Shown here piece by piece: positions 16,940-25,970 of a stretch of 33,414 bases of DNA. Position 1 is the stretch's first letter, and every line of letters starts with the position of its first letter. The notes under the pieces were generated by a model, which was not told where the DNA came from, made no database searches, and saw only the letters and a program-made list of their open reading frames with translations. The translations under genes were made by a program, and so were the position numbers. Source of the DNA: Nocardioides stalactiti (GTDB lineage Bacteria; Actinomycetota; Actinomycetes; Propionibacteriales; Nocardioidaceae). Location: the NCBI RefSeq assembly GCF_014180715.1, contig NZ_JACEFC010000041.1, forward strand, positions 1 through 33,414. The letters run 5' to 3'.

Positions 16940-17607
16940 GCAGCACCGACAGCGGGCCGACCGACGCTCCGCGGACGAGCAACTGGAACGTCCCCAACGC
17001 GCTCACCACGCTCCGGATCGCCTCGGTCCCGTTCTACGGCTGGGCGCTCCTCGTCGACGGCGGCGACTCGGTCATGTGGCGCACGATCGCCTGGGGGATC
17101 TTCGTCGCCGCGATGATCACCGACAAGATCGACGGCGACATCGCCCGCAAGCACAACCTGGTCACCAATTTCGGCAAGATCGCCGACCCGATCGCCGACA
17201 AGGCGATCACTGGCATGGCGTTCGTCGGCCTCGCGATCATCATGGACAGCTGGTGGATGTGGACGATCACGATCATCGTGCTCGTCCGCGAGTGGGCGGT
17301 CACGCTGCTCCGCCTCTCGATCCTCAAGGCCGTCGTCGTCGCGGCGGCCAACAGCGGCAAGTGGAAGACCACGGCCCAGGCCGGCGCGCTCAGCCTGCTG
17401 ACCCTGCCCCTCCTCGACAGCGGCCTCGCCGACTGGCTCGAGGTCCCGGGCGAGGTCGCGTACGTCGTCGCACTGGTGATGCTCGTCGTCGCCTTCGTCC
17501 TCACCCTGTGGTCCGGCTACGAGTTCTTCCGCGACGTCTGGCGTCAGCGGCACGACATCCGCGGCCGGAAGGCGGCCGCCGAGGCGGCCGAGAAGGCCGC
17601 TTCCTGA
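16936..17607 (+). CDS. pgsA: CDP-alcohol phosphatidyltransferase, PgsA type
   Basis: Integral membrane enzyme that transfers a phosphatidyl group from CDP-diacylglycerol to an alcohol, most likely glycerol-3-phosphate, giving the precursor of phosphatidylglycerol and cardiolipin. It has 223 residues. The complete family motif is present: D63, D66, G67, A70, R71, G80, D84 and D88 (DKIDGDIAR, then GKIADPIAD). About five or six membrane helices can be seen between residues 20 and 200. The ATG overlaps the rimO stop and is preceded by AGGAGAG (16924-16930), so it is the last gene of the ftsK operon. In related genomes cinA and clgR follow closely; here they lie about 11.7 kb away, beyond two secreted nuclease genes. 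The alcohol substrate is inferred from gene context. Confidence 0.92.
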   Translation: MSSTDSGPTDAPRTSNWNVPNALTTLRIASVPFYGWALLVDGGDSVMWRTIAWGIFVAAMITDKIDGDIARKHNLVTNFGKIADPIADKAITGMAFVGLAIIMDSWWMWTITIIVLVREWAVTLLRLSILKAVVVAAANSGKWKTTAQAGALSLLTLPLLDSGLADWLEVPGEVAYVVALVMLVVAFVLTLWSGYEFFRDVWRQRHDIRGRKAAAEAAEKAAS

Positions 17608-17844
17608 GAGGTCCGAAAGTAAATTCTTTCGACACCTGTCTAGACATTTCACGCTCAGCCGGACTGAAAATCGCGTTTCGTCGCGAAATCTTCGCGTCAG
17701 GTTTTCCGTGAAGGTTGCACAACTGTCGGTGATCCGACTTAAGGTCCGTGTGACTTCCCCCACCACCTGCTCGTCACCGGTTCAGCAGCGCGCCACGACA
17801 CGAGGCAGGCTCCCTGCTGTGCTCGTTCCCGTGGAAAGTGCGCC
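17608..17844 (+). promoter_or_regulatory. Regulatory region of the giant nuclease-nucleotidase gene
   Basis: This 237-bp gap is clearly poorer in G+C than its surroundings (close to half G+C over 17611-17700 by my count). It contains a small hairpin CGAAAG/CTTTCG (17614-17631), a perfect 10-bp palindrome TGTCTAGACA (17637-17646), a TTTCG-TCG-CGAAA inverted repeat (17676-17688), and GTCGG-TGAT-CCGAC (17725-17738). The last one sits between a possible -35 (TTGCAC, 17715-17720) and a -10 (TAAGGT, 17740-17745), where a bound regulator would block RNA polymerase. The 19-bp spacer is longer than ideal, as for some activated promoters. The leader would be about 90 nt, with GGAAAG (17833-17838) as ribosome binding site. 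Confidence 0.5.
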
Positions 17845-20800
17845 ATGTCTTCACGCCCCAAGGTCCTGTTCGGTCTGCTCGGTCTCGGTCTGGCCGTCAC
17901 CGGTCTCAGCGTCGCCCCCGCGCCTGCGGCTCATGCCGCGGCCGTCTCGCTGTCGACGCTCGACGTGGCCTACACGCAGAACTTCGACACCCTGTCCACG
18001 GACACGGCGACCCCGAGCTCGACCCTGCCTGCCGGGTGGGAGCTGAGCGAGACCGGCACGGGCGCCAACACCACGTACCTCGGTGGCAACGGGAGCTCCA
18101 ACTCGGGGAACACCTACAGCTTCGGAGCGACCGCGGCTTCGGATCGGGCGTTCGGCGGACTCCAGTCGGGCTCCGTGATCCCCACGATCGGCGCGTCGTT
18201 CACCAACGCCACCGACGCCGAGATCACGTCCCTCGACGTCGCCTACACGGGCGAGCAGTGGCGGCTCGGAACGTCGGCCCGGGCCGTTCCTGACCGCCTC
18301 GACTTCCAGTACAGCCTCGACGCCACCAGCCTGACCACCGGCACCTGGACCGATGCCAACGCACTCGACTTCTCCGGTCCCCTCGTGGTCGGCACCGTCG
18401 GGCCGCTCGACGGCAACAGCGCCGCGAACCGCACGGCCGTCGCGGCCACCGTCTCCGGGTTGACGATCGCACCTGACGCGACTTTCTGGATCCGGTGGAC
18501 GGACGTCAACGCGTCGGGCTCCGACGACGGGCTGGCCGTCGACGACCTCAGCATGACGCCCCACGGTGCCGGTGACCCCGAGCCGACGCCGCTCGCGGTG
18601 ACGGCGCCCGGCAACAAGACCGGTGAGGTCGGCCTGGCGATCGCCCCGTTCACCATGGCCGCCACCGGCGGCGTGGCGCCCTACACCTGGTCCGCCGACG
18701 GCCTGCCGACCGGCGTGAGCATCAACGAGACCACCGGTGAGGTCTCGGGCACGCCGAGCGCGACCTGCACCTGCTCGGTCACCGTGACCGCGACCGACTC
18801 GGCAGCGCCGACGGCCGCGACCGACACCGAGACCTTCACGTTCACGGTCAACGCCGCTCCCGAGATCACCCCGATCGCCGAGATCCAGGGCACCGGCGCG
18901 CGCTCGCCGTTCGCTCCGGAGACGGGCAACACCGCCGGTGACGTCAAGACCACGACCGGTGTCGTCACCGCGCTCTACCGCACCGGTGGCTTCAACGGCA
19001 TGTTCATCCAGACCGGCGGCACCGGTGGCGGCCCCGCCGCCACGCCGGACGCCTCCGACGCGCTCTTCATCTTCGGCGGCACCAACGCCGCCAACATCCC
19101 GGCCGGGATCGTGCTCGGTGACTCGGTGCGGGTCACCGGTCCGGTGAGCGAATTCTTCGACAGCACCCAGATCACGCCCGCCAGCCCCGCTGCGGTGGTC
19201 GAGCTGGGCGTCGCGCTCGACCCGGTGGTGGCCAAGGAGATCGCCTACCCGACGACGGACACCGGTCGTGAGAAGCAGGAGGGCATGCTCCTCGACCCGA
19301 CCGACGAGTTCACGGTCACCAACAACTTCCAGACCAACGGCTTCGCCGAGATCGCGCTCGCCACCGGTTCCACGCCGCTGCGCCAGCCGACCGAGTACGC
19401 CGCCCCCGACGACACTGCCGCGATCGACGCCATCGTCGCCGACAACGCGGCCCGGCTCGTCACGCTCGACGACGGCTCGACGCTCAACTACCTGGGCAAC
19501 AACACCAACAAGGCGATCCCGCTGCCGTGGCTGACCGGTACCGCGTCCCCGCCGCGGGTGGGTGCCGAGGCCAGCCTCGTCTCGCCGGTGATCCTCGACT
19601 GGCGCAACGGCATCTGGAAGTTCCAGCCGCGCCAGCAGGTCACCGACAGCGGCAGCAGCGTGGCGACCTTCGAGGACACCCGCGCGACCAACCTGGAGCC
19701 GATCGACGTCGAGGGCGACATCACGATCGCGACGTTCAACGTCCTCAACTTCTTCAACACCACCGGTGAGGCCTACGCGGCCGCGGACAACGCGACGAAC
19801 CCGCCGCAGGACCTGCGCTGCACCTACTTCAACGACCGTGAGGGCAACCGGATCGGCAACGACTCCTGCGGTGTCCAGAACCTCGACAACCCGGACACGC
19901 CGACCAACGAGGCCAACACCAACAACGGCAGCGGCCCGCGTGGTGCCGCGACCACGGCGAGCCTCGCCCGCCAGCAGGCCAAGCTCGTCCACACGATCAA
20001 CACCATGGACTCCAGCATCATCGCGCTGGAGGAGATGGAGAACTCCATCAAGCTGCCCGGCGAGACCAACCGCGACGACGCGGTGTCCTACCTGGTCGAC
20101 CTGCTCAACGTGGCCGCCGGCGACCAGAAGTGGAAGTTCGTGCGGAGCCCCGGTGAGGCGACGACCGCTGCGGCGGTCGCCGAGCAGGACGTGATCCGTC
20201 CGGCGTTCATCTACCAGCCGGCGCTGGTCCGCCCGGTCGGCCAGTCCGACATCCTCTTCGGCACCACCCAGTTCGCCAACGCCCGCGAGCCGCTGGCCCA
20301 GGCGTTCAAGGCGGCCGGTGCGCCCAACAGCGACGCCTTCGCCGTCGTGGTCAACCACTTCAAGTCCAAGGGCGACAACGCCTCCCCGGCGCCGCTCGCG
20401 ACGGGCGACAACGCGGCCGGCACCTGGACCGGTGCCTTCAACGGTGACCGGGTCCGTCAGGCGCAGCGCCTGGTGACCTTCGCCGACGAGTTCGCTGCTG
20501 CTCGTGACATCGAGGCGGTGTTCCTCGCCGGTGACTTCAACTCCTACACGGAGGAGGCGCCGATCCACGCGCTCGAGGACGGTGGCTACGAGCTCATCGA
20601 GTCGACCGACGACCCGAACGAGGAGAGCTACTCCTTCAGCGGCCTCTACGGCTCGCTCGACCACGTCCTCGGCAACGAGGCCGCGATGGAGATGGTGACC
20701 GGCGCTGACATCTGGCAGATCAACGCCAACGAGTCGGTGGCCTACCAGTACAGCCGCTACAACTACAACGCGACGATCTTCTTCGACGCGGGCAACCCGT

Positions 20801-23800
20801 TCGCGACGTCGGACCACAACCCGGAGATCGTCGGTCTCGACGTGCCGGACTTCACCCCGACCACGACGAAGCAGATCCAGGTCCTCGGCACCAACGACTT
20901 CCACGGTCGCCTGCTGCCCGACGGCGGCAACGCCGCCGGCGCAGCGCCGTTCGCCACGGCGATCGAGGAGCTTCGCGCGCAGAACCCGAACACCCTGTTC
21001 GTCGCTGCCGGTGACCTGATCGGCGCCTCGACGTTCGAGTCCTTCGTCCAGAAGGACAAGCCGACGATCGACGCGCTCAACGAGATGGACCTCGACGTGT
21101 CCTCGGTCGGCAACCACGAGTTCGACCTCGGCTACGACGACCTCGTCAACCGGGTGATCGCGCCCTACGACCCGACCACCAACCCGCTGGGTGGTGCGGA
21201 GTGGGAGTACATCGCCACCAACATCGACGAGCCGGAGGGTGAGGACAACCTCGCCGAGAGCTGGGTCACCACGGTCGACGGTGTCGAGATCGGCTTCGTC
21301 GGCGCGGTGACCGAGGACCTGCCCGGCCTGGTCAACCCGGCCGGCCTGGCCGGCGTCGAGGTCCTCGACGTCGTCGAGTCGGTCAACGCGGAGGCCGAGG
21401 CGCTCGAGCTGGCCGGCGCGGACATCATCGTCCTGCTGGTCCACGAGGGCTCCCCGACGACCGACTGCCTCTCCTCGACCTTCACCGACCCGGCCACGGT
21501 GTTCGGCAACATCGTGGAGAACACCTCACCGGTGGTCGACGCGATCATCTCCGGCCACACGCACCTGGCCTACAACTGCCGCTACACCGTCGACTCCTGG
21601 GAGAGCGACCCCGAGCGCACCGTCAAGCGGCGCCCCGTGGTCTCGGCCGGCCAGTACGGCACCAACCTCAACCAGCTCGTCTTCAACCTCGACACCACGA
21701 CCGGTGAGCTGCTCGAGATCGAGCAGGACATCCTCGCCACGGCGGGTGTCGGCTACGCGGTCGACCCCGACGTCCAGACGATCGTCGACGACGCCGTCGA
21801 CTACGCCGACGAGGTCGGCGACGACGTCCTGGGCCAGATCGAGGGCGCGTTCAACCGGGCGTCCTACAACTCCTCGGCCGGCGCCACGGAGAACCGCGGT
21901 GGCGAGTCCACCCTGGGCAACCAGGTCGCCGAGATCCAGCGCTGGGCCACCCAGCTGCCGGACCAGGGCGTCGAGGCGGACATCGCCTTCATGAACCCGG
22001 GCGGTCTCCGCGCGGACATGGTGGGCGTCCTCAACGGCGCCGCGCGCGACCTCACCTACCGCGAGGCCGCCAACGTCCAGCCGTTCGCCAACACGTTGGT
22101 CAACATGGACCTGACCGGCGCGCAGATCGAGACCGTCCTCGAGCAGCAGTGGCAGCGCACGGCGACCGGCTCGGTCCCGTCGCGCCCGTTCCTGCGGCTC
22201 GGTGTGTCCCAGGGCTTCACCTACACCTACGTCGAGACGCCGGTGACGGTCAACGCGCCCAACGCCGCGCCGGTCAACACCTTCGTGGGTGAGGTCACCG
22301 GGATGTGGCTCGACGGGGTCGCGATCGACCCGGCGGCGACGTACTCGGTGACGGTGAACTCGTTCCTCGGCACCGGTGGGGACAACTTCTTCGAGCTGGC
22401 CAACGGGGCCGGCAAGGTCGACACCGGGGTGGTGGACCTCCAGGCGACGGTCGACTACATGGAGGCGCAGACCGCCTCCGCGCCGCTGCCGGTCGACTAC
22501 AGCCAGCGTGCCGTCGAGGTGGAGTTCCCGCCGGCTGCCCCGGCCACCTACGCCCCGGGCGACACGGTGACCTTCGACGTCGCGTCGTGGACCATGTCCA
22601 CCGCCGCGGACGCCAAGGACACCGAGCTGCAGGCCAAGGACGGCGACACCGTGGTCGACACGGCGACGCTCGACAACACGATCGGCAACAAGCCGTACGA
22701 CAACTACGGCACCGCCACCGTCAGCTTCGAGGTCCCGGCGGACGCCGAGACCGGTGACTGGGAGCTGCTGCTGACCGGCGCCTCGACCGGCACCGAGGTC
22801 CCGGTGACGATCGCCGTGGAGCGGGAGACCACCGAGATCCAGGTCCTGGGCACCAACGACTTCCACGGTCGTCTGCTCCGGGACGAGACCCCGGCAGGCC
22901 TGAACTGCAACGACGTGCTGCCCAACGCGGCGGGTCCGGTCACCTGCCCGGCCGCTGTGCTCTCCTCGGCGGTCAAGCAGCTGCGGAACGAGAACCCCAA
23001 CACGGTGTTCGCCGCGGCCGGCGACCTCATCGGCGCGACGACGTTCGAGTCCTTCGTCCAGGACGACGAGCCGACGATCGAGGCGCTCAACGAGGCCGGC
23101 CTCGAGGTCTCGGCCGCGGGCAACCACGAGTTCGACCAGGGCTACGAGGACCTCGTGGGCCGCGTCGAGACCCTGGCCGACTGGGAGTACATCGCGGCCA
23201 ACGTCGATGAGCCCGGGGATCGGGACGACCTGGCGGCGACGTGGACCAAGACGATCAACGGCATCGACGTCGGCTTCGTCGGCGCGGTCACCGAGGAGCT
23301 CCCGGCGCTCGTCTCGCCCGGTGGCATCGAGGGGGTCACGGTCACCGACATCGTGGACGCGACCAACCTCGCCGCTGAGCAGCTGAAGCTGGCCGGCGCG
23401 GAGATCGTCATCCTGCTGGTCCACGAGGGGTCGCCGAGCACGTCCTGTGCCAACGCGAACTTCACCGACCCGGCGACCGTCTGGGGCAACATCACCCAGA
23501 ACACGTCGTCGGACGTGGACGCGATCATCTCCGGCCACACCCACCTGGCCTACAACTGCGACTTCACGGTCCAGGACTGGGTCGACGAGGGCCGCGACGT
23601 CACCAAGCGTCCGGTGGTCTCGGCCGGTCAGTACGGCCAGAACCTCAACAAGCTGGTGTTCACGGTCGACGACGCCACCGGCGCCGTCACCGCGAAGTCC
23701 CAGACGACGCTGGCGCTGACCGAGGCGACCTACCCGGAGGACCCGGCCGTGGTCTCGATCGTGCACGACGCGATCGCCTTCGCCGCTCCGATCGGCTCGC

Positions 23801-25899
23801 AGGTGCTCGGCGAGATCGCAGGCCCGTTCAACCGGGCCAAGCTCGCCAACGGCACCAGCGAGAACCGTGGTGGCGAGTCCACCCTGGGCAACCTGGTGGC
23901 CGAGGTCCAGCGCGACCAGACGCCGGCCGAGCAGGGTGGGGCGCAGATCGCGTTCATGAACCCCGGTGGTCTGCGTGCCGACATGGTCGGCACGGTCACC
24001 GAGGGTGTCCGTGAGCTGACCTACCGGCAGGCCGCCGTGGTGCAGCCGTTCGCCAACGGTCTGACCAACATGGACATGACCGGTGCCCAGATCGAGTCCG
24101 CGCTCGAGCAGCAGTGGCAGCGCACGGCCGACGGGCCCTCGGGCACGGTGCCGTCGCGACCGTTCCTGCGGCTCGGTGTGTCGAAGGGCTTCACCTACAC
24201 CTACGTGGAGACCCCGGTCGTCGTGAACGGCGTCAACACCTTCCAGGGTGAGGTCACCGGGATGTGGCTCAACGGCGTCCCGATCGACCCGGCGACGTCG
24301 TACTCCGTCACGGTGAACGCGTTCCTCGCCACGGGTGGCGACAACTTCCGCGCCTTCGCGGGCGGGACGGACAAGGAGCAGTGGGGCGTCACCGACCTGC
24401 AGGCGATGGTCGCCTACATGGCCGAGAACACCGCTGACACGCCGTTGCCGGTCGACTACAGCCAGCGGGCGGTCGAGGTCCACAACGTCGCGGACGACTA
24501 CGTGGTCGGCGGCGACGTCGAGCTCGACGTGGCGTCCTGGACGATGTCGACGGCAGCGGACGCCAAGGACACCGAGGTCGTCGTGAAGATCGGCGACACC
24601 GAGCTCGGTACGGCGACCCTCGACAACACCATCGGCACCGCCGTGTTCGACCAGTACGGCACGGCTCACGTCGATGTCCCGCTGCCGGCCGGTGTGCCGA
24701 CGGGGGCCCAGAACCTCACCCTGGTGGGCGAGACGACGGGCACCGAGGTGATCGTTCCGGTCACCATCGTCAAGGCCGACTCGTCGGTCACGGGCACCGA
24801 CACCTCGCTCACCTACGGCGTCGGCACGACCATGCACGTCGAGGTCTCCGCGACCGGCGTGACGCCGACGGGCAACGTGGTTCTCTCCTCCGGGGACGTG
24901 GTCCTCGGCGGCGGCACCCTGAGCGGCGGCCAGGTCGAGGCGAGCATCGGGGGCAAGAAGCTCTCGCCCGGGACCCACGAGGTCACCGTCCAGTACCTCG
25001 GTGACGGATCGGTGAAGCCGAGCAGCACGACGGCGACGCTCACGGTCACCAAGGCGACGCCGACGGTGCTCGGGACCCGCACGACGGTCGAGTACGGCAA
25101 GGGCACCTCGATGGCCGTCCGGGTGGGCGCCACCAACGTGGTCCCGACCGGACGCGTGATCCTCAAGGTCGGCGACGTCACCCTCGGCACGGGCAACCTG
25201 ACCGACGGCGTCGCGGCAGCCTCGATCGCGGCCAGGAAGGTCGGGGTCGGCACCCACACGGTGGAGATCACCTACCAGGGCGACGACTTCGTGAAGCCCG
25301 GCACGGCCACGGCCACCCTGGTGGTCTCCAAGGCCACGCCGACGGTGGTGGGGACCAACCGGACCATGGAGTACGGCACGGCGTCGACGATGAACGTGAG
25401 GGTCAACGCCGCCGGCGTGGTCCCGACCGGTCGGGTGGTCCTCAAGGTCGGTGACGTGGTGCTCGGGACAGGCACCCTGGCCGACGGTGTCGCGTCGGCG
25501 ACGATCGCGGCCAAGCGGGTCCCCGTCGGGACGCACACGGTGACGATCACCTACGCCGGGGACGAGCTCGTCAAGCCCGGCACGGCGACGGCGACGCTGA
25601 CCGTCACCAAGGCGACGCCGACGGTGACCGGGACGAACAAGACGATCAGGTTCGGCACGAGCACGACGATGCTCGTGCGGGTCAAGGCCACCGGTGTGGT
25701 CCCGACCGGCCGCGTGGTCCTGACGTCCAACGGTGTCACCCTCGGTGCAGCCGACCTGGTCGACGGGGCGGCGACGGTCAACGTCGCCGGCAACCGCCTG
25801 CCGGCGAGCGCGACGCCGTACGACGTCACGATCCGCTACGCCGGTGACGGCTCGGTGAAGACCGGCACCGGGACGGCGACGCTCACCGTCAACCCGTAG
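17845..25899 (+). CDS. Giant secreted nuclease fused to two 5'-nucleotidase modules and Ig repeats
   Basis: A 2684-residue exported protein. In order: signal peptide (1 to about 33, ending AAHAA); a beta-sandwich domain (about 35-240); a putative-Ig domain (about 248-336); an OB-fold domain (about 340-450) of the type paired with extracellular nucleases; an ExeM/NucH-type endonuclease/exonuclease/phosphatase domain (about 627-1000) with ATFNVLNFF, LEEMENS, VVNHFKSKG, GDFNSY and SDHNPE; a metallophosphatase/5'-nucleotidase module (from 1011); a second such module (from 1665); and four Ig-like repeats (2310-2684). Both nucleotidase copies keep TNDFHGR, AGDLIGA, GNHEFD, LVHEGSP, SGHTHLAY and the substrate-domain segment FMNPGGLRADM, so both look active. 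The likely role is degradation of external DNA to nucleosides and phosphate. There is no LPXTG anchor. The ATG at 17845 is chosen because GGAAAG lies 6 nt upstream and the signal peptide begins there. Confidence 0.9.
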   Translation: MSSRPKVLFGLLGLGLAVTGLSVAPAPAAHAAAVSLSTLDVAYTQNFDTLSTDTATPSSTLPAGWELSETGTGANTTYLGGNGSSNSGNTYSFGATAASDRAFGGLQSGSVIPTIGASFTNATDAEITSLDVAYTGEQWRLGTSARAVPDRLDFQYSLDATSLTTGTWTDANALDFSGPLVVGTVGPLDGNSAANRTAVAATVSGLTIAPDATFWIRWTDVNASGSDDGLAVDDLSMTPHGAGDPEPTPLAVTAPGNKTGEVGLAIAPFTMAATGGVAPYTWSADGLPTGVSINETTGEVSGTPSATCTCSVTVTATDSAAPTAATDTETFTFTVNAAPEITPIAEIQGTGARSPFAPETGNTAGDVKTTTGVVTALYRTGGFNGMFIQTGGTGGGPAATPDASDALFIFGGTNAANIPAGIVLGDSVRVTGPVSEFFDSTQITPASPAAVVELGVALDPVVAKEIAYPTTDTGREKQEGMLLDPTDEFTVTNNFQTNGFAEIALATGSTPLRQPTEYAAPDDTAAIDAIVADNAARLVTLDDGSTLNYLGNNTNKAIPLPWLTGTASPPRVGAEASLVSPVILDWRNGIWKFQPRQQVTDSGSSVATFEDTRATNLEPIDVEGDITIATFNVLNFFNTTGEAYAAADNATNPPQDLRCTYFNDREGNRIGNDSCGVQNLDNPDTPTNEANTNNGSGPRGAATTASLARQQAKLVHTINTMDSSIIALEEMENSIKLPGETNRDDAVSYLVDLLNVAAGDQKWKFVRSPGEATTAAAVAEQDVIRPAFIYQPALVRPVGQSDILFGTTQFANAREPLAQAFKAAGAPNSDAFAVVVNHFKSKGDNASPAPLATGDNAAGTWTGAFNGDRVRQAQRLVTFADEFAAARDIEAVFLAGDFNSYTEEAPIHALEDGGYELIESTDDPNEESYSFSGLYGSLDHVLGNEAAMEMVTGADIWQINANESVAYQYSRYNYNATIFFDAGNPFATSDHNPEIVGLDVPDFTPTTTKQIQVLGTNDFHGRLLPDGGNAAGAAPFATAIEELRAQNPNTLFVAAGDLIGASTFESFVQKDKPTIDALNEMDLDVSSVGNHEFDLGYDDLVNRVIAPYDPTTNPLGGAEWEYIATNIDEPEGEDNLAESWVTTVDGVEIGFVGAVTEDLPGLVNPAGLAGVEVLDVVESVNAEAEALELAGADIIVLLVHEGSPTTDCLSSTFTDPATVFGNIVENTSPVVDAIISGHTHLAYNCRYTVDSWESDPERTVKRRPVVSAGQYGTNLNQLVFNLDTTTGELLEIEQDILATAGVGYAVDPDVQTIVDDAVDYADEVGDDVLGQIEGAFNRASYNSSAGATENRGGESTLGNQVAEIQRWATQLPDQGVEADIAFMNPGGLRADMVGVLNGAARDLTYREAANVQPFANTLVNMDLTGAQIETVLEQQWQRTATGSVPSRPFLRLGVSQGFTYTYVETPVTVNAPNAAPVNTFVGEVTGMWLDGVAIDPAATYSVTVNSFLGTGGDNFFELANGAGKVDTGVVDLQATVDYMEAQTASAPLPVDYSQRAVEVEFPPAAPATYAPGDTVTFDVASWTMSTAADAKDTELQAKDGDTVVDTATLDNTIGNKPYDNYGTATVSFEVPADAETGDWELLLTGASTGTEVPVTIAVERETTEIQVLGTNDFHGRLLRDETPAGLNCNDVLPNAAGPVTCPAAVLSSAVKQLRNENPNTVFAAAGDLIGATTFESFVQDDEPTIEALNEAGLEVSAAGNHEFDQGYEDLVGRVETLADWEYIAANVDEPGDRDDLAATWTKTINGIDVGFVGAVTEELPALVSPGGIEGVTVTDIVDATNLAAEQLKLAGAEIVILLVHEGSPSTSCANANFTDPATVWGNITQNTSSDVDAIISGHTHLAYNCDFTVQDWVDEGRDVTKRPVVSAGQYGQNLNKLVFTVDDATGAVTAKSQTTLALTEATYPEDPAVVSIVHDAIAFAAPIGSQVLGEIAGPFNRAKLANGTSENRGGESTLGNLVAEVQRDQTPAEQGGAQIAFMNPGGLRADMVGTVTEGVRELTYRQAAVVQPFANGLTNMDMTGAQIESALEQQWQRTADGPSGTVPSRPFLRLGVSKGFTYTYVETPVVVNGVNTFQGEVTGMWLNGVPIDPATSYSVTVNAFLATGGDNFRAFAGGTDKEQWGVTDLQAMVAYMAENTADTPLPVDYSQRAVEVHNVADDYVVGGDVELDVASWTMSTAADAKDTEVVVKIGDTELGTATLDNTIGTAVFDQYGTAHVDVPLPAGVPTGAQNLTLVGETTGTEVIVPVTIVKADSSVTGTDTSLTYGVGTTMHVEVSATGVTPTGNVVLSSGDVVLGGGTLSGGQVEASIGGKKLSPGTHEVTVQYLGDGSVKPSSTTATLTVTKATPTVLGTRTTVEYGKGTSMAVRVGATNVVPTGRVILKVGDVTLGTGNLTDGVAAASIAARKVGVGTHTVEITYQGDDFVKPGTATATLVVSKATPTVVGTNRTMEYGTASTMNVRVNAAGVVPTGRVVLKVGDVVLGTGTLADGVASATIAAKRVPVGTHTVTITYAGDELVKPGTATATLTVTKATPTVTGTNKTIRFGTSTTMLVRVKATGVVPTGRVVLTSNGVTLGAADLVDGAATVNVAGNRLPASATPYDVTIRYAGDGSVKTGTGTATLTVNP
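20875..22836 (+). repeat. 5'-nucleotidase module, copy 1 of an intragenic tandem duplication
   Basis: A 1962-bp (654-codon) unit covering the metallophosphatase domain, the 5'-nucleotidase C-terminal domain and a following beta domain with DVASWTMSTAADAKDTE. The unit starts at IQVLGTNDFHGRLL. Copy 2 begins directly after it with the same residues. Shared segments include VDYSQRAVEV, SRPFLRLGVS, GFTYTYVETPV and ENRGGESTLGN. Confidence 0.85.
22837..24771 (+). repeat. 5'-nucleotidase module, copy 2 of an intragenic tandem duplication
   Basis: The 1935-bp second unit has the same domain order as copy 1 and ends where the Ig repeats begin. It carries an extra segment after FHGRLL with two cysteines (LNCNDVLPNAAGPVTCPAA) that copy 1 lacks; both copies keep a cysteine after SGHTHLAYN. 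The catalytic motifs are intact. Confidence 0.85.
24772..25896 (+). repeat. Four tandem 93-codon Ig-like repeats
   Basis: Repeats begin at 24772, 25051, 25330 and 25609. The first three are exactly 279 bp; the last is 288 bp and ends the protein. Each is a Big_3-type Ig-like domain with the pattern KATPTVxGT, VVPTGRVxLKVGDVxLGTG, VGTHTVxITYxGD and TATATLTV. Repeats 1, 2 and 4 match repeats 1, 2 and 3 of the neighbouring nuclease. Confidence 0.9.
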
Positions 25900-25906
25900 C
25901 ACCAGG

Positions 25907-25943
25907 AAGGGGGCCGGCCCGCGAGGGTCGGCCCCCTTCTTTT
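25907..25943 (+). terminator. Intrinsic terminator between the two nuclease genes
   Basis: A 14-bp stem (25907-25920 with 25925-25938, one G-U pair) and GCGA loop are followed by CTTTT. It lies 7 bp after the stop of the giant gene and only 27 bp before the next start codon, which leaves little room for a new promoter downstream of it. Confidence 0.8.
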
Positions 25944-25970
25944 CCCCTCGACCTCCCTCGGAGACCCCCT

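Noticed and set aside
17614..17631. Intrinsic terminator after pgsA
   Set aside because: The CGAAAG/CTTTCG stem is only 6 bp and has no T-run after it, so it is described as one of several palindromes in the regulatory region.
17650..17745. PHO box upstream of the giant nuclease-nucleotidase gene
   Set aside because: I looked for GTTCACC-like direct repeats at 11-nt spacing because the enzyme would release phosphate. GTTTTCC and GTTGCAC are present but 13 nt apart and poor matches.
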